A model generated the notes under the pieces. It was not told where the DNA came from, did no database searches, and was given only the letters and a program-made list of their open reading frames with translations. Made by a program: the position numbers and the translations under genes. From Plantago elongata (taxonomy: Eukaryota > Streptophyta > Magnoliopsida > Lamiales > Plantaginaceae), in assembly GCA_036897095.1 (NCBI GenBank), contig JAYMSP010002212.1:1-25537 (forward strand): DNA of 25,537 nt, written 5' to 3'. The first letter of the stretch is position 1. Each line of letters starts with the position of its first letter. This document shows, in pieces, positions 1-11,000 of the stretch.

Positions 1-250
1 TTAACATTTTATTACCCCAATTGCTGAGTAATACTGTATACCGAGTCTTGTCTACTGATCCTGTTTACCGATTAGGTTTATAAACTATAGTTGACATGTA
101 CTTAGGATACACCACTTGTTGTGACTTAACATTTTATTGCTCCAATTGTTGATTTATATTGTACCCCGAGTCCTGTTTACTGATCATGTTACTGATCCTG
201 TTTACTGATCCGGTTCACTGTTACTGTTACTGAATCTGCATATCACCCAT
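1..250. repeat. 125-bp direct duplication inside LTR copy A
   Basis: The segment starting at 1 (TTAACATTTTATTACCCCAA) recurs at 126 (TTAACATTTTATTGCTCCAA) and continues through a shared CCGAG-TC-TGT-TACTGATC stretch, giving a period of 125 bp with several mismatches. A smaller run of ACTGATCCTGTTT-like units follows at about 176-230. Confidence 0.6.
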
Positions 251-494
251 GTTTCTGATCTTCATGCACTGCATTGCACGAAAACCGTTTTCCTGAAATT
301 ATCACCACACACTAAAACTGTTTTGGGAAACCGTTCACGTCCTGTTTAGCTGGGTGATATCCCTTGCAGCATTACTGTTACTGGTCATTCGGCGGTCGCT
401 AAGTGTCATGCGGAGCGAAGCGCTGCACTGTGTATTCGCGGTGCGGGCACCTCTCGAATCTGTAGGGGCCACTTCTAGAGGACTAGCCTATAAT

Positions 495-690
495 GACACC
501 TCATGTTATTGTCGTCGGGTGGGATACTAGGCCGCGGTACTTGCACCCACTATCGTTTGGTAGATTTCCATACCACGACACCTCCTGTTACTGTCATCGG
601 GTGGGGAATCTAATGCCGCGGATTGCACACACTGCTGTTGGGTAGATCTCCATACCACGACATCTCCTGTTATTATCGCCGGTGGAATAC
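495..690. repeat. 82-bp tandem repeat in LTR copy A
   Basis: The motif GACACCTC starts at 495 and recurs at 577 and 659, a constant 82-bp period. Each unit has a CTGTTA(T/C)TGTC-type segment, a GGGTGGG run, a GCCGCGG core, a TTGCAC segment and ends with a TAGAT-TCCATACCACGA stretch. There are two full units and a partial third. It begins a few bases after the block (to 492) that is conserved with LTR copy B. Confidence 0.75.
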
Positions 691-1090
691 CTGCTGCGAT
701 CCTGTCCTGAACCCGTTTGCGGTTTCCCCACCGTTCCAAAAATTACTGCCTGATCAGCAAGTGTTTTGGTTTACTGTACCATTGCATTTCATACACATTC
801 ATGCATGCCCGACTGTCCTCACTGAGTCCTAGTGACTGACACTCTCCCTGTTTTCAATATTTTGTTTTCCCAGATTTTGAGCACGAAGACAGGCTTGGGT
901 AGAATCGACAGACTGACTGACTGGTCTCCGCTGCTGGAACTAAGTTAAATGTGTGTTTCTGTTTGTTTTCTGTTTTGACTTATCCTGAACATATGGTTTG
1001 TAACATATAATGTTGTAATATTTTAATAAATGTGTATTTGAAATATTCGGCACAACCCTTGACGTCTGAACCAGATCCCGGGCTGTTACA

Positions 1091-2389
1091 ATAAAAGTGA
1101 CAGTCTCAACGAAACAAGAGTTATGCCACGTATGCAAAAAATTGATGTGGCAAATTCCCACAAAAAACAAATGATTTTTTAATCGGTAACATTTTATGCA
1201 TTAAGTTTTATCTAGAACAAGCTAGAAAATACATGTTACGCTGAGTCCTTTAAAAATTCTCTGATGTTTTGGATACTCACGTATATTCGACTAGACTTTG
1301 AATTAGTTGTTAAAGCTTTTCTAATTCTATGCTACCAAGACGTTTCTTTAGATTTGATACTTATATTCAAACTTCATAACGTTTAGTTCCAGTATATATT
1401 CATTAACAATTAATAAGGATTTACAAGAGATTTAATAGGAGTGTTTAGAGAAAACGTCATCACGTCAATTTCACTAGGCTACGATCATTTTTCATAATTA
1501 GTCAAGAAAGCGGAAGAGGTTGTCATTGTTCGAAACTGCAATAAGAAACAAACAAAAGATTGTAGTAGTAAGAAGTCCAAAGGAAGTTTTCGATCTCGAT
1601 TTTATTTTTTCTTTTTGGTTGTTACCTGGATTTTGTTCTAAATTTTAATTTAGATTTTTATTCTTTTGGGAGATTTGTTGAGGAAGGATTATCCCTCTTA
1701 TCATAATGAATGTTTTTGAACCCGTACTGAAGCTGGTGTGGTAAGGACTTCCCTGCTTCCAAATGCATATTAATTATTTCAATCGAGTTTGTGCTATAAT
1801 TTCAAGTTTTGTTCCAATTTGTAATTGTAATTGTCGATTTGAATGTGTAGAATTGATGTTCGGAAATTAACATGGATTTTACAATTGTTTTTACAGTGTA
1901 TTATGCATGAATGTATCATTTGGTAACAAATATCTTGATAGGGAAACAATTGAAAATTTGTATGTTGTTTGGAGCATATAGCAATGTGAATTTTCCAGAG
2001 GTGGGTGATATACTAGGACTGAAGATGTATGTAATCCATGGACGTTTTCAAATGAGCACTCAGATGATAATCAGAATATTGCTTGGATCAATAGAAGAGA
2101 TGGTACCGATTGTTGAGGATGTTAATGGAATTTGTCGAAAATGGCATTTTAGTTATATGAGAATATGTTAGTAGAAAAAGCTTAAATTTGTACAACTTTT
2201 AAGTTCTATGTTAACTTTCTTGCATGTTCTATATATTTTTGCATGATTAATGAATATAAAATCTTTCTAGACTTCTAATAAATTCAATTACTTTGTGTTT
2301 CTTTTCTAACTTTTATAAGTTCCCTTACAAGATTATTATATTATTATATTCATGCACTCAATTCAGAATAACATATATTAAAAAGAGAA

Positions 2390-2434
<45 letters not shown>

Positions 2435-3719
2435 CTTCAAAATTGAATTTTTGAAAACTTGAAATGAACATCTACTGAGGGACAAACTTAACCACGATGA
2501 TTGTCGTTTAGTGATATCCTCATATTTCTTTATGTTCATGTTTGGTTTGCATAACATAAACCACAATGAAGAGAATGAAGCACAAATTAGGATTCAATTT
2601 TAGGTGAACATGATAGGGGTTTACCAATGGTGTTGCAAAATAGACTGCACTTATACTAATAAGTTGCAATATGTTAGATGATTCAACTTTTCATAAGTTG
2701 CAATATGTTGTGATTCAACTTTTCATCCTATTAATATAAAGAACTTTACTTGACTCTATCACATCCAAAAGTTCCAACCCTCTCATATGATCAGGGAGAC
2801 AATGAATATAGTAGAGAAAAAAATCCACTAAATAATTTATCAGAAAATAAGAGTGTATTAAATGTTTTAAAAAAACAAAAAACTTAAGCTTGAGACGGAT
2901 AAGTATAATAAATAGTCAAATTTTTTTTTACACTAAAAAGTGTAGTTTTCATTTTTTTTCCAATGTATAAAATTCCACGAGGTCTCTAAAAATGAAGAAT
3001 GTATGAAATTATTGGGTGTAATGGATATTGTTAAACAAATGAATAAGGACTTTGGTGATATATAATAAAAATTATTATGTTATGCAACTACTAAAAATTG
3101 TTAAGTGTTTATTCTATTTGTATGTGCGTGTCAGTCGGAACTCATATGTTATCACTTCTAATTAAAGAGGCAAATAGTTACATCAAATTATTTGGTCATA
3201 AAATAGTTCCACCTTCCTCATCCACGCTAAAATTGGGTGCATAAAATTAAATGGGCCAAAGTTCACCAAAATTAAAAAATAAACTAAAAACAATTAATAT
3301 GATGAATTAAACTAATAATTTCATCTAAATAAGCTCGATCAATCGAAAAATAAGGTGAAGAGTCTTGCAAGTTACACATAAAGTTACTGCAATTTTCTTC
3401 CAAAACCACCCGTCTAACCTGGAGTCTTTTTTCCAATTACTATGCGTTTGTGATAGAGAGTAAATAATATATAATGTAATGTGATTCAATGTCTTTAAAC
3501 CTTAGACGCTTAATTATGATAATAGATGCGAGTCATTTTGAAAATGTAAATTACAATGTTAAAATGACCGAGAAGTGAAGAAGCAGAATCGAACAATATA
3601 AAAATTGAATGAAATTGATAGAGCATAATAACAAATGTAGGCTCACAACATCAATATTTTATAAGATTCAACCGCAACATTTTATAATTAATTTAGTAAG
3701 AACAAAAAAAAATTTTACT
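1091..3719. other. AT-rich intergenic DNA, no recognisable gene
   Basis: No coding region could be supported. A forward open frame at 1911-2171 (86 codons, no recognisable domain) is the longest candidate and is not convincing. The stretch includes a (TG)n microsatellite and a 34-bp local duplication at about 2661-2728 (AAGTTGCAATATGTT, then GATTCAACTTTTCAT, twice). Otherwise it looks like decayed intergenic sequence. Confidence 0.5.
2391..2429. repeat. (TA)n/(TG)n microsatellite
   Basis: A short (TA)n run passes directly into about 16 TG dinucleotides ending at 2429. It is a simple-sequence repeat and likely length-polymorphic. Confidence 0.95.
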
Positions 3720-4360
3720 GCGAGGGTGGGGGTGAGGGAGTTTGCAGATACTCTCTAGGCAGGGAAACTCTCTTTAATCATTCCTGCACTTTCTTGATCC
3801 ATAATGGACCTGGAGATTTGATACTCTCTAGGTGGAAAAACTCTCTTCGATTTTCTTTCTACTTTCTTGATCTCCATAACGAGCCCGGTGCTGGGGGACA
3901 ACTAATAGATACTCTCTAGACGGATAAACTCTCTTCGATCTTTTCTCTAATTTCTTAATGTTTATTACAAGCCCAACACAGGGTGGATTAGGTGGGGAGG
4001 GGGGGGGGGTTGAGTCAACTGATACTCTCTACAATATGTCTTCGTTCTTCTTTGTACTTTCTTGATCTTCATGGCGGACCGAGAGGTGGGAGCTCACAGA
4101 TGCTCTCTAAGCGGGAAAACACTCTTCGATCTTCTCTCTACTTTCTTGATCTCCATAAAGAGCCTGCAGGGGGGAGGGGAGGGTAGCAGATACTCTATAA
4201 GCAGGAAAAATGTCTTCGGTCTTCTTTTGTACTTTATTGATCTTCATGACAGGCGGGCCAGAAGGTGGGGTCTGGCAGATACTATATAAGCAGGAAAACT
4301 CTCTTTTATCTTCTCTTTACTTTCTTCATCCATAAAGGGCCCGGGGAAGGGGTTGTGGAA
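3720..4360. repeat. Seven-unit minisatellite with G-rich spacers
   Basis: The phrase GATACTCTCTA or a close variant starts at 3747, 3820, 3908, 4021, 4099 (GATGCTC), 4189 and 4279, with spacings of 73 to 113 bp. Each unit continues with a GGGAAAACTCTCTTCGATCT-like segment, a CTTTCTTGATCTCCATAA segment and then a spacer very rich in G, for example at 3725-3740, 3990-4010, 4171-4183, 4264-4270 and 4338-4352. Open frames across 3992-4289 are read-throughs of the repeat and have no gene character. Confidence 0.85.
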
Positions 4361-4366
4361 AAAAAT

Positions 4367-4501
4367 CAACAGTAGCATGTGAAATCACGTTTGTAGAAAA
4401 ATATTTTTTATGTATTTGCTGGGATGACGCATACCACTACAGGGTTGTTTAGAATCGGGGGTTGGTGAAGACAACAGTAACATATGAAATTATGTTTGTA
4501 T
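4367..4501. repeat. 105-bp spaced direct repeat next to the minisatellite
   Basis: CAACAGTA(G/A)CAT(G/A)TGAAAT followed by a ACGTTTGTA/ATGTTTGTA segment occurs at 4367 and again at 4472. It sits directly after the G-rich minisatellite and may be a decayed continuation of the same locus duplication. Confidence 0.6.
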
Positions 4502-4567
4502 ACTACTCTTAACTTTTCTTTTTTGGCGTTTTGTTAGAAACTTCCCAGTCCATAATGAAATATTTTA

Positions 4568-4833
4568 ATCCCTCCGTTCTATTAATGACTTCTTAATTTT
4601 TCGTTTTTGGAGTTACGTTACAAACTTCCTAACACCAAAAATGAAAAGTTTTATCTCCACTAACTAATTCTTTATTATTTCTCTTTTCTACTTTATCACC
4701 AATTTATTCAATCTCTCATCACTCACTTACAACTTTATCAATATAATACATCTTACTTACTATTTATTTATTCCAAGTTTCTTAATTGAAGAGAAAGTAA
4801 GAGCCTAGGAAGCTCTTAAAAGATCGGAGGGAG
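4568..4833. mobile_element. Stowaway-like MITE
   Basis: The left end reads ATCCCTCCG at 4568-4576, preceded by TA. The right end reads CGGAGGGAG at 4825-4833, followed by TA. The ends form inverted repeats of the CTCCCTCCG type that characterises Stowaway (Tc1/mariner-derived) MITEs, with TA target duplications. The 266-bp, AT-rich body has no coding capacity, as expected for a non-autonomous element. Confidence 0.85.
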
Positions 4834-4837
4834 TAAT

Positions 4838-5020
4838 TCACTATCTAATTCTTTATTATATCTCTTTCCTACGTCATCATCATTTTATTCAATCTCTCAC
4901 ATACTTTATCACCCACTTACAACTTTATCAATATAATACTCCACATAAATTAATAAAATATGACTTTGTATTAATTTGAAAGAAAGTAAATGAGTAGGAA
5001 GTTTGTAAAAGATCAGAGGG
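4838..5020. mobile_element. Second, truncated Stowaway-like MITE in tandem
   Basis: From 4838 the sequence repeats the body of the preceding MITE (CTAATTCTTTATTAT, TTTATTCAATCTCTCA, CACTTACAACTTTATCAATA) in the same orientation and finishes with AAGATCAGAGGG at 5009-5020, equivalent to the right terminus of the first copy. The left terminal repeat is missing, so this is a 5'-truncated head-to-tail copy, more diverged at its right end. Confidence 0.75.
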
Positions 5021-6180
5021 TGTGTGTAGAGTGACCACATTCCATATAGAGTTGTTGGGAAGAAACCTATTGATCGTGTATATATTATTAAAAAAAATTG
5101 TTCGATTTGTGAAGAAAATCATTATTTAAAAAAAAACAAGTACATGTTACTAATAATAGGTCGTGTATGGTACGATCATATTCTCTATACTTAGCGTAAA
5201 CAAACTCTGAATGATATAATATTTGGTGAAGAAGTACTACAAACTTACATTATCACCAACGTTATTCACGTAACTACTTTATTTTCTCGATTAATTTAGT
5301 TTATCATACCTTTTATTTATATTATTAAAAGTATATAATTTTGTGGCATCGTCCCCGGTTATTACTAGTACCATATAAGTTGTCATCATATTGGCAAGGG
5401 AACTGTAAAATTGATGGTTGTCACCCAACCCAACAGCAAAGACCAAAGACGACCTTTTTTTTTAATTTTGTACAACATTGTCACTGCTACATAAAAGCAT
5501 GATCGATCCATAAGTCAAACTGGCATAAAGCAAACAGAGAATTAAATATGATACCATGAAATTTGTTACAACAAGGAAATAGTACAGTTATTAATTATTG
5601 TTTCCTTTTATGTATATATGTAAATACGAGTAAATCAGTTACTTCTATGTAGTTCCATGTATGGGGGGAGAGATCCAAGATAAATTAACTCTGTAACGAT
5701 CGATATTGAGTACGTAATTAATTCGATACCAATAAATTTGTGAGTCAGTATACTCAGTTCATTACGGTCCGCCAGAACCCAATAAATTTGGGAGTGTTTA
5801 GTTTAATCTATCATCTTTTCTGGCCTGTGTAACTTCTCTTGTATTAAATACTCATGGGAATGAGATTAGATGGAATCATGTAACTACGCATTTTATGAAT
5901 TATGAGATAATATATTTGATCTCATCTAAAAAGCTTGTATGAGTCAGGATCAATTAAATAATATATAAATCATTTAAATATTATATGTTCAAAATTCGAT
6001 GAAAGAGTTTGTCCATATAAATATCAGACACTTCTTAATTCTAAAACTCTATGGCACGATTTTAGTGGAATTGTATTTAGAATGAAATTGAAATAGGTAT
6101 TTAAAGTGTATTTTTGGCCAAATCACTGTTCATCGAGTCAAATAAGCCGATTTAAATGCTATGGCTATCAGCCCCTTAAT

Positions 6181-6320
6181 TATAACTAGATGTCACTATA
6201 CACTACACCAAAAGATTCATATTTCGATATTCATACAAACACTCTTATTAAATATTTCTATAACTAGATGTCACTATACACTACATCAAAAGATTCATAT
6301 TTCGATATTCATACCAACAC
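6181..6320. repeat. 62-bp direct repeat, 78-bp spacing
   Basis: TATAACTAGATGTCACTATA and the following 42 bases (6181-6242) recur at 6259-6320 with about two mismatches (for example CACCAAAAG versus CATCAAAAG). The high identity suggests a fairly recent local duplication. Confidence 0.9.
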
Positions 6321-6486
6321 ATGCACACACTTAAGGACGTCCACTTAGTGTGGTGTAGCAATCTCCCTTCTAACAAGGAATGTCCTAGAGGTTTTATCGG
6401 GGGTATAAATATCATAGCAACTGAACACTCCCATTGTTGGACCGAGTCTTTGTATGAATACCATACCAGTATATAGATATTCTTTT

Positions 6487-6569
6487 CAATGAATTATTAT
6501 CTAACTTATGGCATCATATAGTTTAGTGTAACAATGAATTATTATCTAACTTATGGCATCATATAGTTT
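6487..6569. repeat. 38-bp direct repeat, 45-bp spacing
   Basis: CAATGAATTATTATCTAACT and the following 18 bases at 6487-6524 recur without change at 6532-6569. This is a short exact tandem-type duplication with a 7-bp spacer. Confidence 0.9.
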
Positions 6570-7680
6570 TGCTACACTAACAACTTTTCTAATAATAACT
6601 ACTTATAGTACATAGAATGATACAGACTTATGTCCTGTCCCTTTCTTTCTCTACCACTGCATACTGCAATTTTTCATGGTCCCTAATGCAACAGAAGAGG
6701 CATCAATTTATAATTTCTTTCTTTTAGTAAAGTATATATATTATGCGTGATTACTAATTCCATCTACTAGTAGTACTTGATAATACCAGTTGATCATTAT
6801 AATTCTGGTACTTATAGTTAAGTTGCTTATTGTACTAAACATAGGTTGAGTACAATTTTTCCAATTTAAGTTGGTGGTCCAAACTCTGCATATATCACAA
6901 ATTTACAATGAATGATTCATCCACTTTAATTTTACTACTAACAAACAAAGGAAAAAAAGAAGAACAGCTTAGAAAAAGAAAAGAGTCCTCTGTTTATTCC
7001 AGGAATATAACAGAGTTAAAGAGCTAAACTGAACCTGTGGGAATTTGTAGACCTTTCTTGGATCCTGCAGAGAACATATTAATCTCGATTCCCTTTATAC
7101 TACAGCATGTCGTAGTAAATTTCATAACTAAATTTGTTATACAATGTGACATATAATATATATAGCGATGATGTATAATAGTTTAAAGGTTTTACCTTTA
7201 AATGTTCATACAATAGTATGTAATATTGTACTGTTAAAAGTCACGGCAACATGGTATAATCAGATAAACCTTTAATCTATGTAAGATGTAATTGTTGCTG
7301 GCCCAAAGATAAAGGCAACAAGGAATGATGGAAAGTAAGGAAGGGAAAATAAAACAAAAGAAAAAGTGAGATGAAACATGTCTATACTCGTTATTAGTAG
7401 GATAGATAGCTAACAAATGATGCTACAAGTTATGTATAATAAAATGTGTGAGGTGTGCCTTCAAATTTGAGACGATGCTCACTGCTGCAGGCGAATGGCC
7501 GAATAGCATCCGACCACATGTTAAACGATCTTTGGTATATGTATGTTGATTTGAACTGGGATGAAGGAAGTAACATATGTTTTCGCGTTTTGGGCTCTAA
7601 CAAACTACTACTAGAATAAACAAAGTAGCAAAAAGCTAAAGCAGTTTGTTACAATGCAGACAGCAGTTTTGTAACCTTGT

Positions 7681-7965
7681 CAAGTGTACATGGACGTTAG
7701 AAGAGGTGACAATTGACAAGTATTGGATGGAGTAAAGAGAATGAGAAGCTTAAATCACTCTTCTCTATTTTCTTGTTGCCTTTCCTTTATCTCTCTCTTC
7801 ATGCCAAAAAACATACATCCCACTAAGTGAAACCAATCATCATGAAAAACACTCTGCACTCCAAAAAAGCAAACTCCTCAACCATCAAAATCTTCCCCAC
7901 CTTAAATCCCATACTTGTTCAAACACACCAAATTCACAGGTCAAAACAACAACAGAACATTAACC
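7681..7965 (+). promoter_or_regulatory. Proximal promoter and 5' leader of TDR-like gene
   Basis: A pyrimidine-rich tract at about 7757-7803 (CTTCTCTATTTTCTTG, then CTTTATCTCTCTCTTC) is typical of the transcription start region or 5' UTR of plant genes. No convincing TATA box sits upstream of it, so the start site cannot be placed. Two upstream ATGs follow the tract, at 7801 and 7842, before the main ATG at 7966. If transcription begins in or before the pyrimidine tract, the leader is at least about 160 nt and contains both. Confidence 0.5.
7801..7830 (+). CDS. uORF1, 9 codons, in the TDR-like leader
   Basis: An ATG at 7801 opens a 9-codon frame (MPKNIHPTK) closed by TGA at 7828-7830. It lies just after the pyrimidine-rich tract and 135 nt before the main ATG. 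Whether it is translated depends on where transcription starts, which is not visible. It could damp translation of the receptor or let ribosomes reinitiate downstream. Confidence 0.35.
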   Translation: MPKNIHPTK

Positions 7966-8066
7966 ATGAGAGCTTTCTCTCTAGCATTTTCCATTTTCTT
8001 GATCCTTATTACCACCACAACAAGCTCAGCTCAGCCACTGCAACTTCTCTCACTCCTCTCCATTAA
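7842..8066 (+). CDS. uORF2, 74 codons, overlapping the main start
   Basis: An ATG at 7842 opens a frame that runs out of phase with the receptor and stops at 8066, about 100 nt inside the receptor coding sequence. Its product (MKNTLHSKKANSSTI at the start) is Ser/Thr/His-rich with no recognised domain, and its second half is simply the alternative frame of the receptor's signal-peptide region. Ribosomes that translate it would pass the main ATG and could not easily reinitiate there. It may be chance or an inhibitory uORF. Confidence 0.3.
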   Translation: MKNTLHSKKANSSTIKIFPTLNPILVQTHQIHRSKQQQNINHESFLSSIFHFLDPYYHHNKLSSATATSLTPLH

Positions 8067-11000
8067 ATCCTCACTCAGAGACCCTTTAAACACACTCCAT
8101 GACTGGGATCCGGCTACCGCATTTTCGACCGCAAATGCCACTAGTCAGAAGCCTGTCTGGTGTACATGGACAGGTATCAGGTGTGACAACAAGACAAACT
8201 TTATCACTAAATTGGACTTATCAAGTCGAAATCTTTCAGGGAATATCCCAGCAGAGATCAAGTTCTTGTCTCATTTGCATCACTTGAACTTGAGTCGGAA
8301 TTCACTTGATGGACCTTTCCAGCCAGCCATTTTCGACCTGCGAAACCTTAGAACCCTTGATGTGAACCACAATCTGTTCAATGCAAGCTTTTCGAGTGGA
8401 GTGTCGAATCTTCGTGCACTTACGTTCTTTAATGCTTTCAGCAACAACTTCGAAGGGACTTTGCCGGAGGAGTTTACCGAGTTGGCGAATCTGGAGTACT
8501 TGAACCTCGGTGGGAGCTACTTTGCAGGCGAAATACCACGGAGTTACGGCAATTTTTTGAAGCTGAAATCTTTGTACTTGCATGGGAATTCATTAACAGG
8601 TCCTATCCCGGAAGAATTAGGCCTGTTGGGTGAACTGGAGCATGTCGAATTGGGCTACAATGCGTTCTCGGGAGGCATTCCAGCGACGTTTTCAGGTTTA
8701 TCAAAGTTGGTCTATCTTGATATCTCAACATCTAATCTATCAGGTAATCTTCCATCCGAGCTTAGCAACCTGACAAAAATCGAAATGCTGTACCTATTCA
8801 AGAATCGATTTTCGGGTTCCATTCCTTCGAGTTGGGGTCAAATGAAAACGTTGCAGATGCTTGATCTGTCAGACAACAATCTCACAGGCGTAATTCCAGC
8901 GTTTTCGGAACTAAAGCAGTTAACTGTTTTGTCTCTGATGGACAATTTCTTCACAGGGGAAATTCCACAAGCACTTGGTGAGCTTCCTAATTTAGAAATT
9001 TTAAATCTCTGGAACAACTCACTTACAGGGAGTTTGCCCCAGAAATTAGGCTCCAATGGCAAGCTTCAGAAGCTGGACGTCTCTTCAAATTGGCTATCCG
9101 GTCCAATCCCGCCTGATCTCTGCCTCGGAAACAAGCTCGTGAAGCTGATCCTGTTTTCGAACCGATTCACTGGTCCACTCCCTCCTTCATTAACAAACTG
9201 TACCGCCTTAACCCGGTTAAGGATCCAGAACAACAACCTGAACGGGTCGATACCTTTTGGTTTTGGGTCCCTGTCAAACCTCTCGTTCTGCGAAATGAGC
9301 AAGAACGCATTCTCAGGTCCGTTCCCTGATGATCTCGGTGATGCAGTAAATCTACAGTTCTTGAATGTTTCAGAGAACGCTTTCGATTCTAATCTGCCTC
9401 GGAACATATGGAACGCTCCGAGTTTACAGATTTTCTTAGCCAGTTATTCGGGACTGAAGGGAAACATACCCGATTTCGTGGGCTGCAGAAACTTTTACAA
9501 GATTGAGTTAGATGGGAACAATCTCACAGGCAACATTCCATGGGATATTGGACATTGTGAAAAGCTGATTAATTTGAATTTGAGGAGGAACGGTTTGACA
9601 GGGATCATCCCGTGGGAGATTTCGACCCTTCCTTCGATTACAGATGTCGATTTGTCGCATAACTTTCTGACTGGGGCGATTCCGTCGAATTTCAACAACT
9701 GCAGTACTTTGGAGAACTTCAATGTGTCTTACAATCAGCTCACCGGAGCAATTCCATCATCAGGGTTGGTGTTTTCAACTCTTCATCCCTCTTCGTTTGA
9801 TGGAAATGAAGGGCTATGCGGTAGAATTCTTAAGAAGCCTTGCCAGACGGGGTTGGAAGATGGTGCGGTAGAGACTCGCCAGCAGCCGAAGAAGACTGCC
9901 GGTGCCATCGTTTGGATCATGGCCGCAGCATTTGGAGTCGGTTTGTTTATTTTGATCGCGGCCACACGTTGTTTCCAGGTACGAGCAATATTATCATGTT
10001 ATATTATATTCTATTTGAATGTTCGAACTTATAAAGATGAAAGATATGATGTATTTTAATATATATAGGCAAGATACGGCAAACTCTCAAATCATCACGA
10101 TGTTGGGCCATGGAAACTAACAGCGTTTCAGAGGTTGAATTTCACGGCAGATGATGTTCTAGAGTGTCTCAACATGAGCGATAAGATCCTCGGAATGGGG
10201 TCCACAGGAACAGTGTACAAGGCCGATATGCCAGATGGTGAGACCATAGCGGTTAAGAAGCTATGGGGGAAGCACAAGGGAACAATAATGAAGAGAAGAG
10301 GAGTATTAGCCGAGGTTGATGTCTTAGGTAATGTCAGACATCGTAACATCGTCAGGTTACTTGGTTGTTGTAACAACAACCAATGTACGATGTTGTTATA
10401 TGAGTACATGCCTAATGGGAGCCTCGACGACTTGTTGCACGGAAAGAATAAAGGCGACAATTTGGTAGCAGATTGGGTCATTAGGTACAAGATTGCATTG
10501 GGGGTAGCACAAGGAATATGTTACCTTCATCATGATTGTGATCCAGTAATTGTGCATCGTGATTTGAAACCGAGTAACATTCTTCTGGATATAGAAATGG
10601 AAGCTAGGGTTGCCGACTTTGGGGTAGCAAAGTTGATCGAGGCGGATGAGTCAATGTCAGTCATAGCTGGATCCTACGGCTACATCGCCCCAGGTAAAAT
10701 TTCTTTTAACCTTTTTTAACGTATAGAGCTTACAACAACTTCTTTTGTTATCATTTTAACATTTTATTTTTTTAGATAGGGTGGGGGATATGAATGGTAT
10801 TGGTGTTGGGTATATGCAAATCATGGGGTCATATGTTTGTTTAAATTCGTTGTGTAGGGTGACGAAATACGTGCCATTTGCGTGCATAATGTGACTTTCC
10901 GGATTATACTTGTAACTTACAATGGGCTAAGTTTGTCTTGTAGCTATACCTTTGCTTAAACAATTAAGCAAATTTCATGTGGTTCAACACTTCAACTCGA

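Larger units (their letters stand above)
1..1090 (+). mobile_element. 3' part of a long LTR, family X copy A
   Basis: This stretch runs into the window from the left and ends at 1090 with a terminal TTACA after a block reading CTTGACGTCTGAACCAGATC. The same ending, with small changes, closes the element at 20547-25135 and appears reversed at 25460. Two further blocks are shared with that second copy: about 393-492 matches about 23741-23840, and about 271-375 matches about 24582-24720. The 3' tail (about 795-910, including CCTCACTGAGTC and the GAGCACGA area) also matches 24870-24960. No protein-coding frame is credible here. The TG..CA-type ends suggest an LTR of a Ty3/Gypsy-like element, but that class is inferred. 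The left end lies outside the window, so the target duplication cannot be tested. Confidence 0.7.
5021..7680. other. Intergenic and distal upstream region of the receptor kinase gene
   Basis: No supported gene. The sequence is AT-rich and includes two pairs of direct repeats (annotated separately). A segment at about 6985-7080 is a little less AT-rich than its surroundings, but no open frame or RNA fold could be supported. Distal promoter elements of the downstream receptor kinase may lie here, but none can be named from sequence alone. Confidence 0.4.

Noticed and set aside
1911-2171. 86-codon forward frame in the left intergenic region
   Set aside because: No recognisable domain, no supporting splice or promoter signals, and another frame over the same bases looks equally protein-like.
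2391-2429. Repeat array considered as a CRISPR or satellite
   Set aside because: It is a simple dinucleotide microsatellite. No array in the window has CRISPR-like repeat and unique-spacer spacing.
3992-4289. Two overlapping forward frames with repeated LLSTFLI/SSLYFLDLH phrases
   Set aside because: They are translations of the tandem minisatellite units, with no start context or domain.
7915-7965. Upstream extension of the receptor reading frame
   Set aside because: The extension starts with TTG, has no ATG, and would place 17 polar residues before a good signal peptide. ATG 7966 is the better start.
9066-9407. 113-codon minus-strand frame inside receptor exon 1
   Set aside because: It is the antisense shadow of the LRR-coding sequence; other antisense frames in this exon have the same origin.
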